Assembly (NCBI RefSeq): GCF_965232525.1
Contig: NZ_OZ246980.1
Location: 3,038,001 to 3,102,000, forward strand
DNA: 64,000 nucleotides
Source: Bauldia sp965232525
GTDB taxonomy: Bacteria > Pseudomonadota > Alphaproteobacteria > Rhizobiales > Kaistiaceae
Reading direction: 5' to 3'
Under the pieces are notes generated by a model, which was given only the letters and a program-made list of their open reading frames with translations, was not told where the DNA came from and did not search any database. This document shows, in pieces, positions 25,160-33,809 of the stretch. The position numbers and the translations under genes are program-made. Positions within the stretch are counted from its first letter, which is position 1; each line of letters begins with the position of its first letter.

Positions 25160-27586
25160 GTGCCGTCATTTTCCCGCAGCCTCGAGAAAGCCCTGCATCA
25201 GGCACTGGCGCTCGCGAGCGAGCGAAACCAGGAATACGCGACGCTTGAGCATCTGCTCCTGGCGTTGACCGACGATCAGGATGCAGCGGCGGTGATGCGA
25301 GCCTGCAACCTTGATCTCGACGTGCTGCGCCGGAATCTGGTCGAGTACATCGACACGGAACTGGCCAATCTGGCGACCGGTTCAGAGGAAGACTCAAAGC
25401 CGACGGCTGGCTTCCAGCGCGTGATTCAGCGCGCGGTCATCCACGTGCAATCCTCAGGCCGAGAGGAGGTGACGGGCGCGAACGTGCTCGTCGCGATCTT
25501 CGCCGAGCGCGAGAGCCACGCGGCGTTCTTCCTGCAGGAGCAGGACATGACCCGCTACGACGCGGTCAACTACATCAGTCACGGGATCGCCAAGCGCGCC
25601 GGCATGTCCGAGTCGCGCCCGGTTCGTGGTGTCGATGACGATGCCGCCACCTCGGACGGGCGGGAAGACAGCAAGAAGAAGGCGGACGCCCTCGAGGCGT
25701 ATTGCGTCAACCTCAACGACAAGGCGCAGAAGGGAAAGATCGATCCGCTGATCGGCCGGGACGCTGAGATCAACCGGACGATCCAGGTCCTGTGCCGCCG
25801 GCAGAAGAACAATCCGCTGTTCGTCGGCGATCCCGGTGTCGGCAAGACCGCAATCGCCGAAGGGCTGGCGAAGCGAATCACCGACGGTGACGTCCCCGAG
25901 GTGCTTCGCGAGTCGACCGTATTTGCGCTCGACATGGGAACCTTGCTCGCCGGGACCCGGTATCGGGGCGATTTCGAGGAGCGCCTGAAGCAGGTGATCA
26001 AGGAGATCGAGGAATTCCCCGGCGCGATCATGTTCATTGATGAGATCCACACGGTGATCGGCGCAGGCGCGACCTCCGGCGGGGCGATGGACGCCTCGAA
26101 TCTGCTCAAGCCGGCTTTGGCGTCAGGCACGGTCCGGTGCATCGGCTCGACGACCTACAAGGAGTATCGACAGTTCTTCGAGAAGGATCGGGCGCTGGTG
26201 CGCCGGTTCCAGAAGATCGACGTCAACGAACCGACGATTCCGGATGCGATCCAGATCCTGAAGGGGCTGAAGCCGTACTTCGAGGATTACCATCGGGTGC
26301 GTTACACCAACGACGCGATCAAGAGCGCAGTCGAGTTGTCGGCCCGCTACATCAACGACCGCAAGCTTCCCGACAAGGCGATCGACGTCATCGACGAGAC
26401 CGGCGCGTCACAGATGCTCGTGCCTGAAGCGCGGCGCCGCAAGACGATCGGCGTCAAGGAGATCGAAGGCACGATCGCAACGATGGCGCGGATTCCGCCG
26501 AAGTCGGTGTCGAAGGACGATGCGGAAGTCCTGAAGAGCCTCGACGAAACACTGCGGCGCGTGGTGTACGGGCAGGACAAGGCGATCGAGCGCCTGGCGT
26601 CTGCGATCAAGCTGGCACGCGCCGGACTACGTGAGCCGGAGAAGCCGATCGGCTGTTATCTGTTCTCCGGTCCGACCGGCGTCGGCAAGACCGAGGTCGC
26701 GCGTCAATTGGCGACCGCGCTGGGTGTCGAGCTGCTCCGCTTCGACATGTCCGAGTACATGGAGCGCCACACGGTCTCACGGCTGATTGGCGCACCGCCC
26801 GGCTATGTCGGCTTCGATCAGGGTGGCCTGCTGACCGATGGGGTCGATCAGCATCCGCACTGCGTGCTCCTGCTCGATGAGATCGAGAAGGCGCATCCGG
26901 ACCTGTTCAATATCCTGTTGCAGGTAATGGATCACGGCAAACTCACCGATCACAACGGCAAGCAGGTCGACTTCCGGAACGTCATCCTGATTATGACTAC
27001 GAATGCCGGTGCTGCCGAACTGGCCAAGCCGGCGATCGGTTTCGGCAAATCGGTCCGCGAGGGCGACGATCAGGAAGCGATCAACCGGCTGTTCACGCCG
27101 GAGTTCCGCAACCGTCTCGACGCTGTCGTTCCGTTCAGCAATCTGCCGACCGAGGTCGTCAACCAGGTGGTTCAGAAGTTCGTGCTTCAACTCGAGGCAC
27201 AGCTTGCCGATCGTGGTGTGACCTTCGATCTGTCGGACGACGCGGTGAAGTGGCTGGCCGAGAAGGGCTACGACAGTCGGATGGGTGCTCGCCCGCTGGC
27301 GCGGGTCATCCAGGAGCACATCAAGCAGCCGCTGGCCGACGAAGTGCTGTTCGGCAAGTTGAAGAAGGGGGGCACCGTGAAGGTCACCCTCAACGAGGCG
27401 CGAGATGGCTTGGTGCTCGAGGCAGTCGAGGACGGGCCGGTCAAGCCGAAGAAAGAGACCGTGCCGAAGCCTCGGCGACCGCGACGGCGCAAAGCGTCCG
27501 CCGCCGCGAAAAAGCCGCCAAAGGACGGCAAGCCTCCTGGTGGCGGTCGCGGGTTGGTGCCGAAGGTGCCGCTCAAGACCGGTTGA
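25160..27586 (+). CDS. clpA: ClpA ATPase subunit of ClpAP protease, with basic C-terminal extension
   Basis: 808 residues from GTG 25160 (MPSFSRSLEKALHQALALAS), just after clpS. Double Clp-N repeat, AAA1 Walker A GDPGVGKTA near residue 223 with FIDEIHTVIGAG, AAA2 Walker A GPTGVGKTE near 502, and the IGF loop AIGFGKSV that docks ClpP. The last 50 or so residues are unusually rich in Lys, Arg and Pro (PKPRRPRRRKASAAAKKPPK). They lie beyond the normal ClpA end and are probably disordered. No ClpP gene is adjacent. Confidence 0.93.
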   Translation: MPSFSRSLEKALHQALALASERNQEYATLEHLLLALTDDQDAAAVMRACNLDLDVLRRNLVEYIDTELANLATGSEEDSKPTAGFQRVIQRAVIHVQSSGREEVTGANVLVAIFAERESHAAFFLQEQDMTRYDAVNYISHGIAKRAGMSESRPVRGVDDDAATSDGREDSKKKADALEAYCVNLNDKAQKGKIDPLIGRDAEINRTIQVLCRRQKNNPLFVGDPGVGKTAIAEGLAKRITDGDVPEVLRESTVFALDMGTLLAGTRYRGDFEERLKQVIKEIEEFPGAIMFIDEIHTVIGAGATSGGAMDASNLLKPALASGTVRCIGSTTYKEYRQFFEKDRALVRRFQKIDVNEPTIPDAIQILKGLKPYFEDYHRVRYTNDAIKSAVELSARYINDRKLPDKAIDVIDETGASQMLVPEARRRKTIGVKEIEGTIATMARIPPKSVSKDDAEVLKSLDETLRRVVYGQDKAIERLASAIKLARAGLREPEKPIGCYLFSGPTGVGKTEVARQLATALGVELLRFDMSEYMERHTVSRLIGAPPGYVGFDQGGLLTDGVDQHPHCVLLLDEIEKAHPDLFNILLQVMDHGKLTDHNGKQVDFRNVILIMTTNAGAAELAKPAIGFGKSVREGDDQEAINRLFTPEFRNRLDAVVPFSNLPTEVVNQVVQKFVLQLEAQLADRGVTFDLSDDAVKWLAEKGYDSRMGARPLARVIQEHIKQPLADEVLFGKLKKGGTVKVTLNEARDGLVLEAVEDGPVKPKKETVPKPRRPRRRKASAAAKKPPKDGKPPGGGRGLVPKVPLKTG

Positions 27587-27591
27587 GCGAC

Positions 27592-27616
27592 GCGACGCGG
27601 GCTCCATCCGCGTCGC
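27592..27616 (+). terminator. hairpin after clpA
   Basis: Perfect 9-bp stem GCGACGCGG/CCGCGTCGC with loop GCTCCAT, starting 5 bp after the clpA stop; no T-run follows, so termination strength is doubtful. Confidence 0.45.
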
Positions 27617-27658
27617 TGCCGAAAGATGAGGAGGGCGCAGGCCGGGAGGATGTCCTCT

Positions 27659-29056
27659 ATGCGGACTTTGGCTGAGCCTTTTCGATATTCCGTCGTTCTT
27701 GGGGCGGTGGCCCTGCTCGTCGCCGCGATTCCCGCTTCGCCGGCCTATGCCGATGAAGCCTGGGATATGTGCACCAATGAAGACCCGGACATCGGCATCG
27801 CCGGATGCGACGAGGTGCTCTCGCGCGGCGATGCCGAGAGCGATCGAAATCGAGCGATTGCCTATCGCAATCGCGGATTGGCTTACCAAGCCAAGGATAA
27901 CCTCGATGCGGCGATTGCTGATTACGTCGAGGCTATCTCGTTGGATCCCGGCTACGTCACCGCCTTCAACGATCTCGGGATCGCGTATCGAAACAAGGAC
28001 GATATCGAGCGTGCGATTGGCGCTTACAGTGACGCGATCCGCCTCGATCCGGACTACGCCTACGCCTACAACAACCGCGGCAATGCCTATCGGGACCGCG
28101 GCGACTTTGATCTGGCAATCGCCGACTACAGCGACGCGATCCGTCTCGATCCAGCTTACGTGTTCGCCTACAACGGTCGCGGTAATGCCTTTCAGGACAA
28201 AGGCGAATTGGACCGCGCGATCGCCGACTACGATATGGCGATACGGCTAGATCCCGACTATCAAGCCACCTTCTACGGACGCGGCAACGCCCACCGGGAT
28301 CTCGGCAACGTCGATCTTGCGATCGCCGACTACACCGAATCGATCCGCCTCGATCCCAGCTATGCTGCTGCCTACAACGGTCGCGGCAACGCCCACCGGG
28401 ATCTCGGCAACGTCGATCTTGCGATCGCCGATTACGCCCGGGCGATCGAATTGGAGCCGCGCTATGTGTTCGCGTTCAATGGCCGGGCGAACGCCTATGC
28501 CGCTATCGGCGAAACCGAACGTGCTATCGCCGACTACGACTTGGCGATCCGTTTCGATCCGAACTATGCGATCGCCTATCGTAACCGCGGCCTTGCCTTT
28601 GACGACCTCGGCCAAACGGACCGTGCGCTCGAAGACTATGACGCGGCCATCCGCCTGAACCCTGCTTACGCCTACGCCTACAACGACCGGGGTATCATCT
28701 ACGACAACCGCGGCATGCCGGAGCGCGCCGTCGAAGAATACAGTCGCGCCCTCGAAATCGATCCGAACTACACATTTGCCTACAACAACCGCGGCGTGGC
28801 CTATCAGAACATGGGTGAGATGGAATTGGCGATCGCCGATTACGAGGCGGCGCTGGCGCTGGAGCCGGACTACGAACGCGCGCAGGAGAATCTTGAGCAA
28901 GCCCTGAGCGAGATGGGAGACGGCGGCTTCAGGGCTGCCGGCGCTAGTCGGTCCCAATCAGGCGGCGCGCCTCAAGCCGACAGGGCCACCACCAGGACTT
29001 TCTACGGTGAAGGCACCGGCGGCGGACCGGACATCTGGGTACTCATCGAGCCATAG
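27659..29056 (+). CDS. exported protein with ten tetratricopeptide repeats
   Basis: 465 residues from ATG 27659, chosen because GGGAGG (27644-27649) lies 9 nt upstream. Signal peptide through SPAYA-DEAWD. Ten contiguous 34-residue TPR units follow (about residues 56-395), each like AIADYxxAIRLDPxY with NRGxAYRD turns. Two neighbouring units share an identical 50-nt stretch (28280-28329 and 28382-28431), 102 nt apart, showing recent duplication of exactly one repeat. The C-terminal 60 residues are low complexity. Periplasmic scaffold role is inferred. Confidence 0.72.
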   Translation: MRTLAEPFRYSVVLGAVALLVAAIPASPAYADEAWDMCTNEDPDIGIAGCDEVLSRGDAESDRNRAIAYRNRGLAYQAKDNLDAAIADYVEAISLDPGYVTAFNDLGIAYRNKDDIERAIGAYSDAIRLDPDYAYAYNNRGNAYRDRGDFDLAIADYSDAIRLDPAYVFAYNGRGNAFQDKGELDRAIADYDMAIRLDPDYQATFYGRGNAHRDLGNVDLAIADYTESIRLDPSYAAAYNGRGNAHRDLGNVDLAIADYARAIELEPRYVFAFNGRANAYAAIGETERAIADYDLAIRFDPNYAIAYRNRGLAFDDLGQTDRALEDYDAAIRLNPAYAYAYNDRGIIYDNRGMPERAVEEYSRALEIDPNYTFAYNNRGVAYQNMGEMELAIADYEAALALEPDYERAQENLEQALSEMGDGGFRAAGASRSQSGGAPQADRATTRTFYGEGTGGGPDIWVLIEP

Positions 29057-29073
29057 CGGTTCGACGGATCGAG

Positions 29074-29508
29074 TTATGCCGCCGCGAGAGCGTCGCGAAC
29101 CCGTTGGGCGTTCGCCTTGAGCACCGCATCGTCTTCCATCTCCCCGGTATGGGGTTTCAGCGGCACGCCCTCGAACCGCGGGATGACATGGACGTGCAGA
29201 TGGAAAACGGACTGCCCGGCGGCCGGTTCGTTGAACTGTGTGACCGTGACGCCATCGGCGTCAAACGCCGTTTTCACAGCCTTGGCAATCTGTTGGACCG
29301 TTTGCATGACCGGTCCGAGTATTTCAGGGTCGGCATCGAGCAAGTTGCGGGACGCGGCCTTGGGGATGACAAGCGTGTGGCCGGTCGCCTGCGGCATCAC
29401 ATCCATGATCGCAATCGCATCGTCTGACTCGAGCACCTTGTGGGCCGGGATCTCGCCACGAAGGATCCGCGCGAAGATGTTGTCATCCGCGTAAGCGTGT
29501 TGATTCAT
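29074..29508 (-). CDS. HIT family hydrolase (histidine triad nucleotide-binding)
   Basis: 144 residues. The triad HLHVHVIPR (HxHxHxx) near residue 100 is intact, preceded by NEPAAGQSVFHLH. N-terminal DNIFARILRGEIPAHKVLES is typical of the HINT/PKCI branch, which hydrolyses nucleoside phosphoramidates. Its start overlaps the stop of the upstream acyltransferase gene by 4 bp (29505-29508), so the two form an operon. Confidence 0.85.
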   Translation of the reverse strand: MNQHAYADDNIFARILRGEIPAHKVLESDDAIAIMDVMPQATGHTLVIPKAASRNLLDADPEILGPVMQTVQQIAKAVKTAFDADGVTVTQFNEPAAGQSVFHLHVHVIPRFEGVPLKPHTGEMEDDAVLKANAQRVRDALAAA

Positions 29509-30731
29509 CGTTCCGGCCCCGTCTCTTCTGACTGTTTGAACGGCAGATACTCTTCCAGCACTTTGTTGTCACGCGCGACCTGCTGGCGCTCCTGACGCAG
29601 GAAGGCTTCGACCGCGTCGCGAAACCCGGAATGGGCGATCCAGTGGGCGGAGTATGTGGTCAGGGGGCGATAGCCGCGGGTGACTTTGTGCTCGCCCTGA
29701 GCGCCGGCTTCGACCCGGGCCAGCTTGTGAGCGATGGCCCAGTCGATCGCCTGATAGTAGCAGATCTCGAAATGCAGGAACGGCAGGTTTTCAGTCGTTC
29801 CCCAGTAGCGGCCATAGAGTGCATCGGACCCGATCATGTTGAGGGCGCCGGCGACGAATGTGTCGCCGCGCTTCGCCATGATCAGGAGGATCCGATCGGC
29901 CATGCGCTCGCCGATGAGCGAAAAGAAGGTTCGATTGAGGTAGGGGCGCCCCCATTTTCGCGCGCCGGTGTCCATGTAGAACGTGAAGAACGCGTCCCAG
30001 ACGGATTCGGTCAGGTCGCTGCCGGTGAGGTGGACGATCTCAAGGCCGCTCGCCGTCGCGTCCCGGCGTTCGCGACGAATGGTCTTCCGCTTGCGGGAGG
30101 CGAGCGCCGCAAGAAAATCGTCGAAGTTGCCATAACCGTCGTTGAAGAAGTGGTACTGCTGATCCGTGCGCTGCAGGTACCCGGCGCTGCCGAGGATGCG
30201 CCAGTCCGACTCGGTTGCGAAGGTGACATGCACGGACGAGATGGTGTGGCGCTCGGCGAGGGTGGCCGCGCCGTGTGCAAGGATCGCGCGGCTGCGGTCG
30301 GCGTCCGGACTTGGTTTGACCAGGAGGCGTCGACCGGTGACCGGCGTGAACGGCACGGATGCTTGTAGCTTCGGGTAATAGCGCCCACCGGCCCGTTCGA
30401 AGGCGTCCGCCCAGCCGGCGTCGAAGACATATTCGCCCATGGAATGGGATTTCAGGTAACACGGCAGCACCGCCGACGGGCTGCCATCGCCGTCGGCTAG
30501 GACGAGATGTTGTCCGAGCCACCCTGACTTCGCGGTCGCGGCACCGGACTCCTCAAGCGACCACAAAAAGTCGTGCGCGAGAAAGGGATTGTAGGTCTCG
30601 CCATCGGGGTTGGCGCAGGCATCCCAGTCTTCACGAGCGATGTCGCTCAGTGAGGAAACGACCGTTATGGTAGCGTCTGTCGGCGCGGTGTCGGTCACGG
30701 GTCCAGATTCGCTCGGAGGGGCTGAGATCAA
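29505..30731 (-). CDS. FemAB/GNAT-like acyltransferase, COG3146 family
   Basis: 408 residues. Segments YNPFLAHDFLWSLEESG, LPCYLKSHSMGEYVFDAGWA, YYPKLQASVPFTPVTGRRLL and GRYWGTTENLPFLHFEICYY are characteristic of the COG3146 family, annotated as peptidoglycan-biosynthesis FemAB-like acyltransferases with two GNAT halves. The acceptor is unknown. Start is taken as ATG 30731; the next genes diverge from it. Confidence 0.75.
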   Translation of the reverse strand: MISAPPSESGPVTDTAPTDATITVVSSLSDIAREDWDACANPDGETYNPFLAHDFLWSLEESGAATAKSGWLGQHLVLADGDGSPSAVLPCYLKSHSMGEYVFDAGWADAFERAGGRYYPKLQASVPFTPVTGRRLLVKPSPDADRSRAILAHGAATLAERHTISSVHVTFATESDWRILGSAGYLQRTDQQYHFFNDGYGNFDDFLAALASRKRKTIRRERRDATASGLEIVHLTGSDLTESVWDAFFTFYMDTGARKWGRPYLNRTFFSLIGERMADRILLIMAKRGDTFVAGALNMIGSDALYGRYWGTTENLPFLHFEICYYQAIDWAIAHKLARVEAGAQGEHKVTRGYRPLTTYSAHWIAHSGFRDAVEAFLRQERQQVARDNKVLEEYLPFKQSEETGPER

Positions 30732-30861
30732 CTTAGGTCGATCCGGCGCCAGCGCAACAGCGAACCAGAATCCGTGTTAGTCAACCAGTCTTTAAGCGTC
30801 GCATTGGCCGCGGTGCGACGCTAGACCAGTCGCGGCACGCCCGGCATCGGAGGACAAGACT

Positions 30862-31698
30862 GTGACCTTATGGCCGAGACGCAGCACGCTGGCAGGGTGG
30901 TTGCTCATCGTCACAATCACGCCAGCGGCGGCCGAACACCTGATAACCGGAACGGCGGTTTACGATCTGGCGCTCGACCGGGACGACGCCGGGCTGCTGG
31001 TTGGGGTCGAAGGGTTGATGACATCGACCGTGACACGCGATTGCGAGGTGTTCAGCACCGAACTCGACCTGAAGGTGTCGCTTCTACCAGAAGACGGTGC
31101 CGCGATTCCGATGACCATTCGCTCGAGCCATGTCGAGGAGGAAGACGAACTGACCTTCGACATACATGGCACTTTGGCGGGCACGGACACCGAAATGGCG
31201 GCCGGTTCAGCGACGCGTTCGGCCTCCGGCTTGTCGGTCGCGTTGACCAAGCCCGAAGAGGGCACATTCGAACTGGATCGGGAAGCCCTTTTCCCGGTGG
31301 CTCTGACCAAGGCAGTGCTCGAATCGGCAGAGGAAGGCGAGCGGCTCGTCGAGTTTCCGATGTTCGATGGGTCGGGGGCCGGCAAGGAGGTATGGCGTGT
31401 CTCGGCGGTGATCGGCGAAGCAGAGACGGTGGCCGACGACGACGCCTCGCTGTACGCCGATGGCCTTGGTTTCGGGGATATGGCGCGGTGGCCGATCACC
31501 TTCAGCTATTTCCCGCCGGACGCGGACGGGGCAACGGTGCCGGCGTTTTCGTATCGGGCGCTTGTCTATCGGAACGGTTTCACACCTACTGCTCGCTACG
31601 ATTTCGGCGTCTTCGCGCTACGGGCGACATTGACGGAAATCACGCCGGTGCCGCCGATCCCGTGTCCAGGGACGACGGATCAAAGCCCTCGAAGATGA
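30862..31698 (+). CDS. EipB-like (DUF1849) cell envelope integrity protein, copy 1
   Basis: 278 residues with signal peptide (AGWLLIVTITPAAAEHLITG). The TAVYDLALDRDDAGL opening and the ARWPITFSYFPPDAD segment match EipB, the periplasmic beta-spiral protein needed for envelope integrity in Brucella. Two cysteines only in the mature region, one early (RDCEVF) and one at the extreme end (PIPCPG), fit the conserved EipB disulfide that clamps the C-terminus. Start at GTG 30862 within GACTGTGACC. Its 3' end overlaps the convergent GDPD gene by 59 bp. Confidence 0.72.
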   Translation: MTLWPRRSTLAGWLLIVTITPAAAEHLITGTAVYDLALDRDDAGLLVGVEGLMTSTVTRDCEVFSTELDLKVSLLPEDGAAIPMTIRSSHVEEEDELTFDIHGTLAGTDTEMAAGSATRSASGLSVALTKPEEGTFELDREALFPVALTKAVLESAEEGERLVEFPMFDGSGAGKEVWRVSAVIGEAETVADDDASLYADGLGFGDMARWPITFSYFPPDADGATVPAFSYRALVYRNGFTPTARYDFGVFALRATLTEITPVPPIPCPGTTDQSPRR

Positions 31699-32380
31699 TC
31701 TGATCGGCGTGTCGTCGGGCGGCCAACCGATCCGGGATAGTGCGAACTGTCCAGGCGAGGCGAGGGAGGGGCTCGCCGGGCCGGTGAGCCTCGGCGCGGA
31801 GGGCGCCCACTTCATAGGCGACGAATGATAAGTCGCGGTATCGGCCCTTCCGGTGAGGATGGCATCTTGCACCACGCCGACCGGACAGGCTGGCGACAAG
31901 ACCGCATGGCACGCTAGGGGCGCGTCGGCGAACCGTTCTGATCACATCGGCATCGAACGACATCGCCGCGACTGGACCCGCATGACGCGCAAGGACGTCG
32001 GCGACGCGCTCGGCAAGGCGCTTGTCTCCGTCAAAGCGGCTCTTGATCTCAACGAAAAGAGGGGCCCGCCCGGCTATGGCATCGAGGAGCTGTGTCAGTG
32101 TCGGGATGCGATCCGAGGTTCCCAGTACGTGCAAGCCCTGGATTGTCGACAGCGTCGCATGGTCGACACGGGCGTTGACGCCGGTGAGACGCATCAGGTT
32201 CTCGTCATGAAAGACGATGGCTTCGCCATCTGATGTGATTTGGACATCGCACTCGATCGCGAAATCGCGCGCGATTGCTGCCTCGACGGCGGTCAGCGTG
32301 TTTTCGATGCAACCCGCCGACCGGTCGTGGAAACCGCGATGGGCAATAGGACGTTCCGTCAACCAGGCTGGCCCACCCAT
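31640..32380 (-). CDS. glycerophosphodiester phosphodiesterase
   Basis: Hydrolyses glycerophosphodiesters to glycerol-3-phosphate. 246 residues with ERPIAHRGFHDRSAGCIENT (first catalytic His in HRG and ENT), ECDVQITSDGEAIVFHDENL (second His in HDENL) and LFVEIKSRF. A TIM-barrel GDPD core of normal size. It follows ridA with a 6-bp gap on the same strand. The last 59 bp overlap the opposite eipB copy 1. Confidence 0.87.
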   Translation of the reverse strand: MGGPAWLTERPIAHRGFHDRSAGCIENTLTAVEAAIARDFAIECDVQITSDGEAIVFHDENLMRLTGVNARVDHATLSTIQGLHVLGTSDRIPTLTQLLDAIAGRAPLFVEIKSRFDGDKRLAERVADVLARHAGPVAAMSFDADVIRTVRRRAPSVPCGLVASLSGRRGARCHPHRKGRYRDLSFVAYEVGALRAEAHRPGEPLPRLAWTVRTIPDRLAARRHADQIIFEGFDPSSLDTGSAAPA

Positions 32381-32386
32381 GTCGCG

Positions 32387-32854
32387 TCAGGCGATCTCCG
32401 CCACGGCTTCCACTTCGACGGCGACGCCAAGTGGCAGCGAACCCATACCAATTGCCGAACGCGCGTGCTTCCCGCGGGTATCGCCAAGGACATCGGTGAT
32501 CAGGTCGGACGCGCCGTTGATGACCTTATGGGCATCGGTGAAGTCGGGCGTGGCGTTGACGAATCCGACAAGCTTGACCATGCGGGCGACACGGTCGAGA
32601 TCTTCGACGGCAGCCTGCAGGACGCCGAGGACGTTGATTGCGCAGAGCCTCGCCGCCTGCTGGCCCTCTTCGATCGAGAATTCGCGACCGAGCTTGCCGA
32701 TGAACTTGACCCCATCCGGGGCAAGCGGGACCTGTCCGGAGATGTAGACGAGGTTGCCGGTGACGACGAACGGTACGTAGTTGGCGGCGGGCCGAGCCGG
32801 GGCGGGGAGTTCGAGGCCGAGATCGGCAAGGCGCTTCGCGGTTTCACTGGTCAT
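32387..32854 (-). CDS. RidA family enamine/imine deaminase-like protein
   Basis: 155 residues of the YjgF/RidA superfamily. FVVTGNLVYISGQVPLAPDG and the QAARLCAINVLGVLQAAVED segment are typical of the group that includes an N-terminal extended branch. The Arg normally contacting substrate is not clearly present at the canonical place, so deaminase activity is not certain. Cotranscribed with the GDPD gene. Confidence 0.78.
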   Translation of the reverse strand: MTSETAKRLADLGLELPAPARPAANYVPFVVTGNLVYISGQVPLAPDGVKFIGKLGREFSIEEGQQAARLCAINVLGVLQAAVEDLDRVARMVKLVGFVNATPDFTDAHKVINGASDLITDVLGDTRGKHARSAIGMGSLPLGVAVEVEAVAEIA

Positions 32855-32963
32855 CGCTGATATCTCCTGATGGTCGCGTCGCTGGCAGGTTTGGCCGAAT
32901 TCCTCTTAATCGACAAGGTGCGGACCCCTTGTTTTGGCCACTCTGGGCGTGCATGACTTCTTC

Positions 32964-33809
32964 ATGACGATCACCCGGCCACCGCCGCTCATTGTTTGCG
33001 TGATTGGCGTCTCCGCGGTCCTCTTTGCAGACGGGGTATCGGCCGCGGATGACGAGGGCCTCAATTTGGCCGCCCACCGTGCCGTTTACGACATATCGCT
33101 CCTCGACGCGGCCGACGATGCCGACGTCCTCAACGTCTCTGGGCGCCTGGTGGTGGAGTTCACCGGCTCCGTCTGCGCCGGCTACGAGTCCAAGCTCCGT
33201 TTCGTGACTCGGACCGAGAATCCCGACGGTCAGAGCTTTGTGACAGACACGCGGTCCACGAGCTTCGAGGCCGCGGACGGGTCGCATCTCGATTTCGCCA
33301 ACGAGACTTACGCGGGTACCGTGCTCGCGGAGCAGTCCCAGGGGGAGGCGAATCGCGCCGACGACGGTATCGCCGTGTCGCTTCGCAAACCGGAGGAGAA
33401 GAAGGTCGAGATCGACGGCCCGCTTGTCTTTCCGACCGCCCAGATGAGCCGCATTCTGATGTCAGCGGTCCGCGGCGAGGCCTTCCTGTCGATGGCCGTC
33501 TACGACGGGTCCGAGGACGGCGAGACTGTTTTCGAGACCGCGGGTGTCATTGGTCGGGAGTCGACGAGTGCCGACGTCGGCGACGAAACGGCGGTCGAAG
33601 ATGCGGGCATGACCGGAATGCGCCATTGGCCGGTCACGCTGAGCTACTTCGATCGAGACGAATCCGGTGACGAAACACCGTTTTACGTGCTTTCGTTCAT
33701 CATTTACGAGAACGGCGTTGGGCGGGCGTTGCGGATCGACTACGGTGACTTCGCCCTTGCCGGCAAGCTGACCGGGCTGGAACTGTTACCGTCAGCACCC
33801 TGTCCCTGA
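32964..33809 (+). CDS. EipB-like (DUF1849) cell envelope integrity protein, copy 2
   Basis: 281 residues from ATG 32964 (MTITRPPPLIVCVIGVSAVL; ribosome site weak) with a signal peptide to about GVSAADDEG. The LNLAAHRAVYDISL opening is closer to canonical EipB than copy 1. The mature protein again has a Cys early (GSVCAGYESK) and a Cys at the very end (SAPCP). MRHWPVTLSYFDRDESGDE is shared with copy 1. The two copies flank the GDPD-ridA pair. The 3' end overlaps the convergent acyltransferase gene by 70 bp. Confidence 0.78.
   Translation: MTITRPPPLIVCVIGVSAVLFADGVSAADDEGLNLAAHRAVYDISLLDAADDADVLNVSGRLVVEFTGSVCAGYESKLRFVTRTENPDGQSFVTDTRSTSFEAADGSHLDFANETYAGTVLAEQSQGEANRADDGIAVSLRKPEEKKVEIDGPLVFPTAQMSRILMSAVRGEAFLSMAVYDGSEDGETVFETAGVIGRESTSADVGDETAVEDAGMTGMRHWPVTLSYFDRDESGDETPFYVLSFIIYENGVGRALRIDYGDFALAGKLTGLELLPSAPCP

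Noticed and set aside
28280..28431. Regular direct repeats resembling a CRISPR array
   Set aside because: The repeats are in frame inside the TPR gene with a 102-nt period and encode TPR units; no spacer diversity or cas genes.
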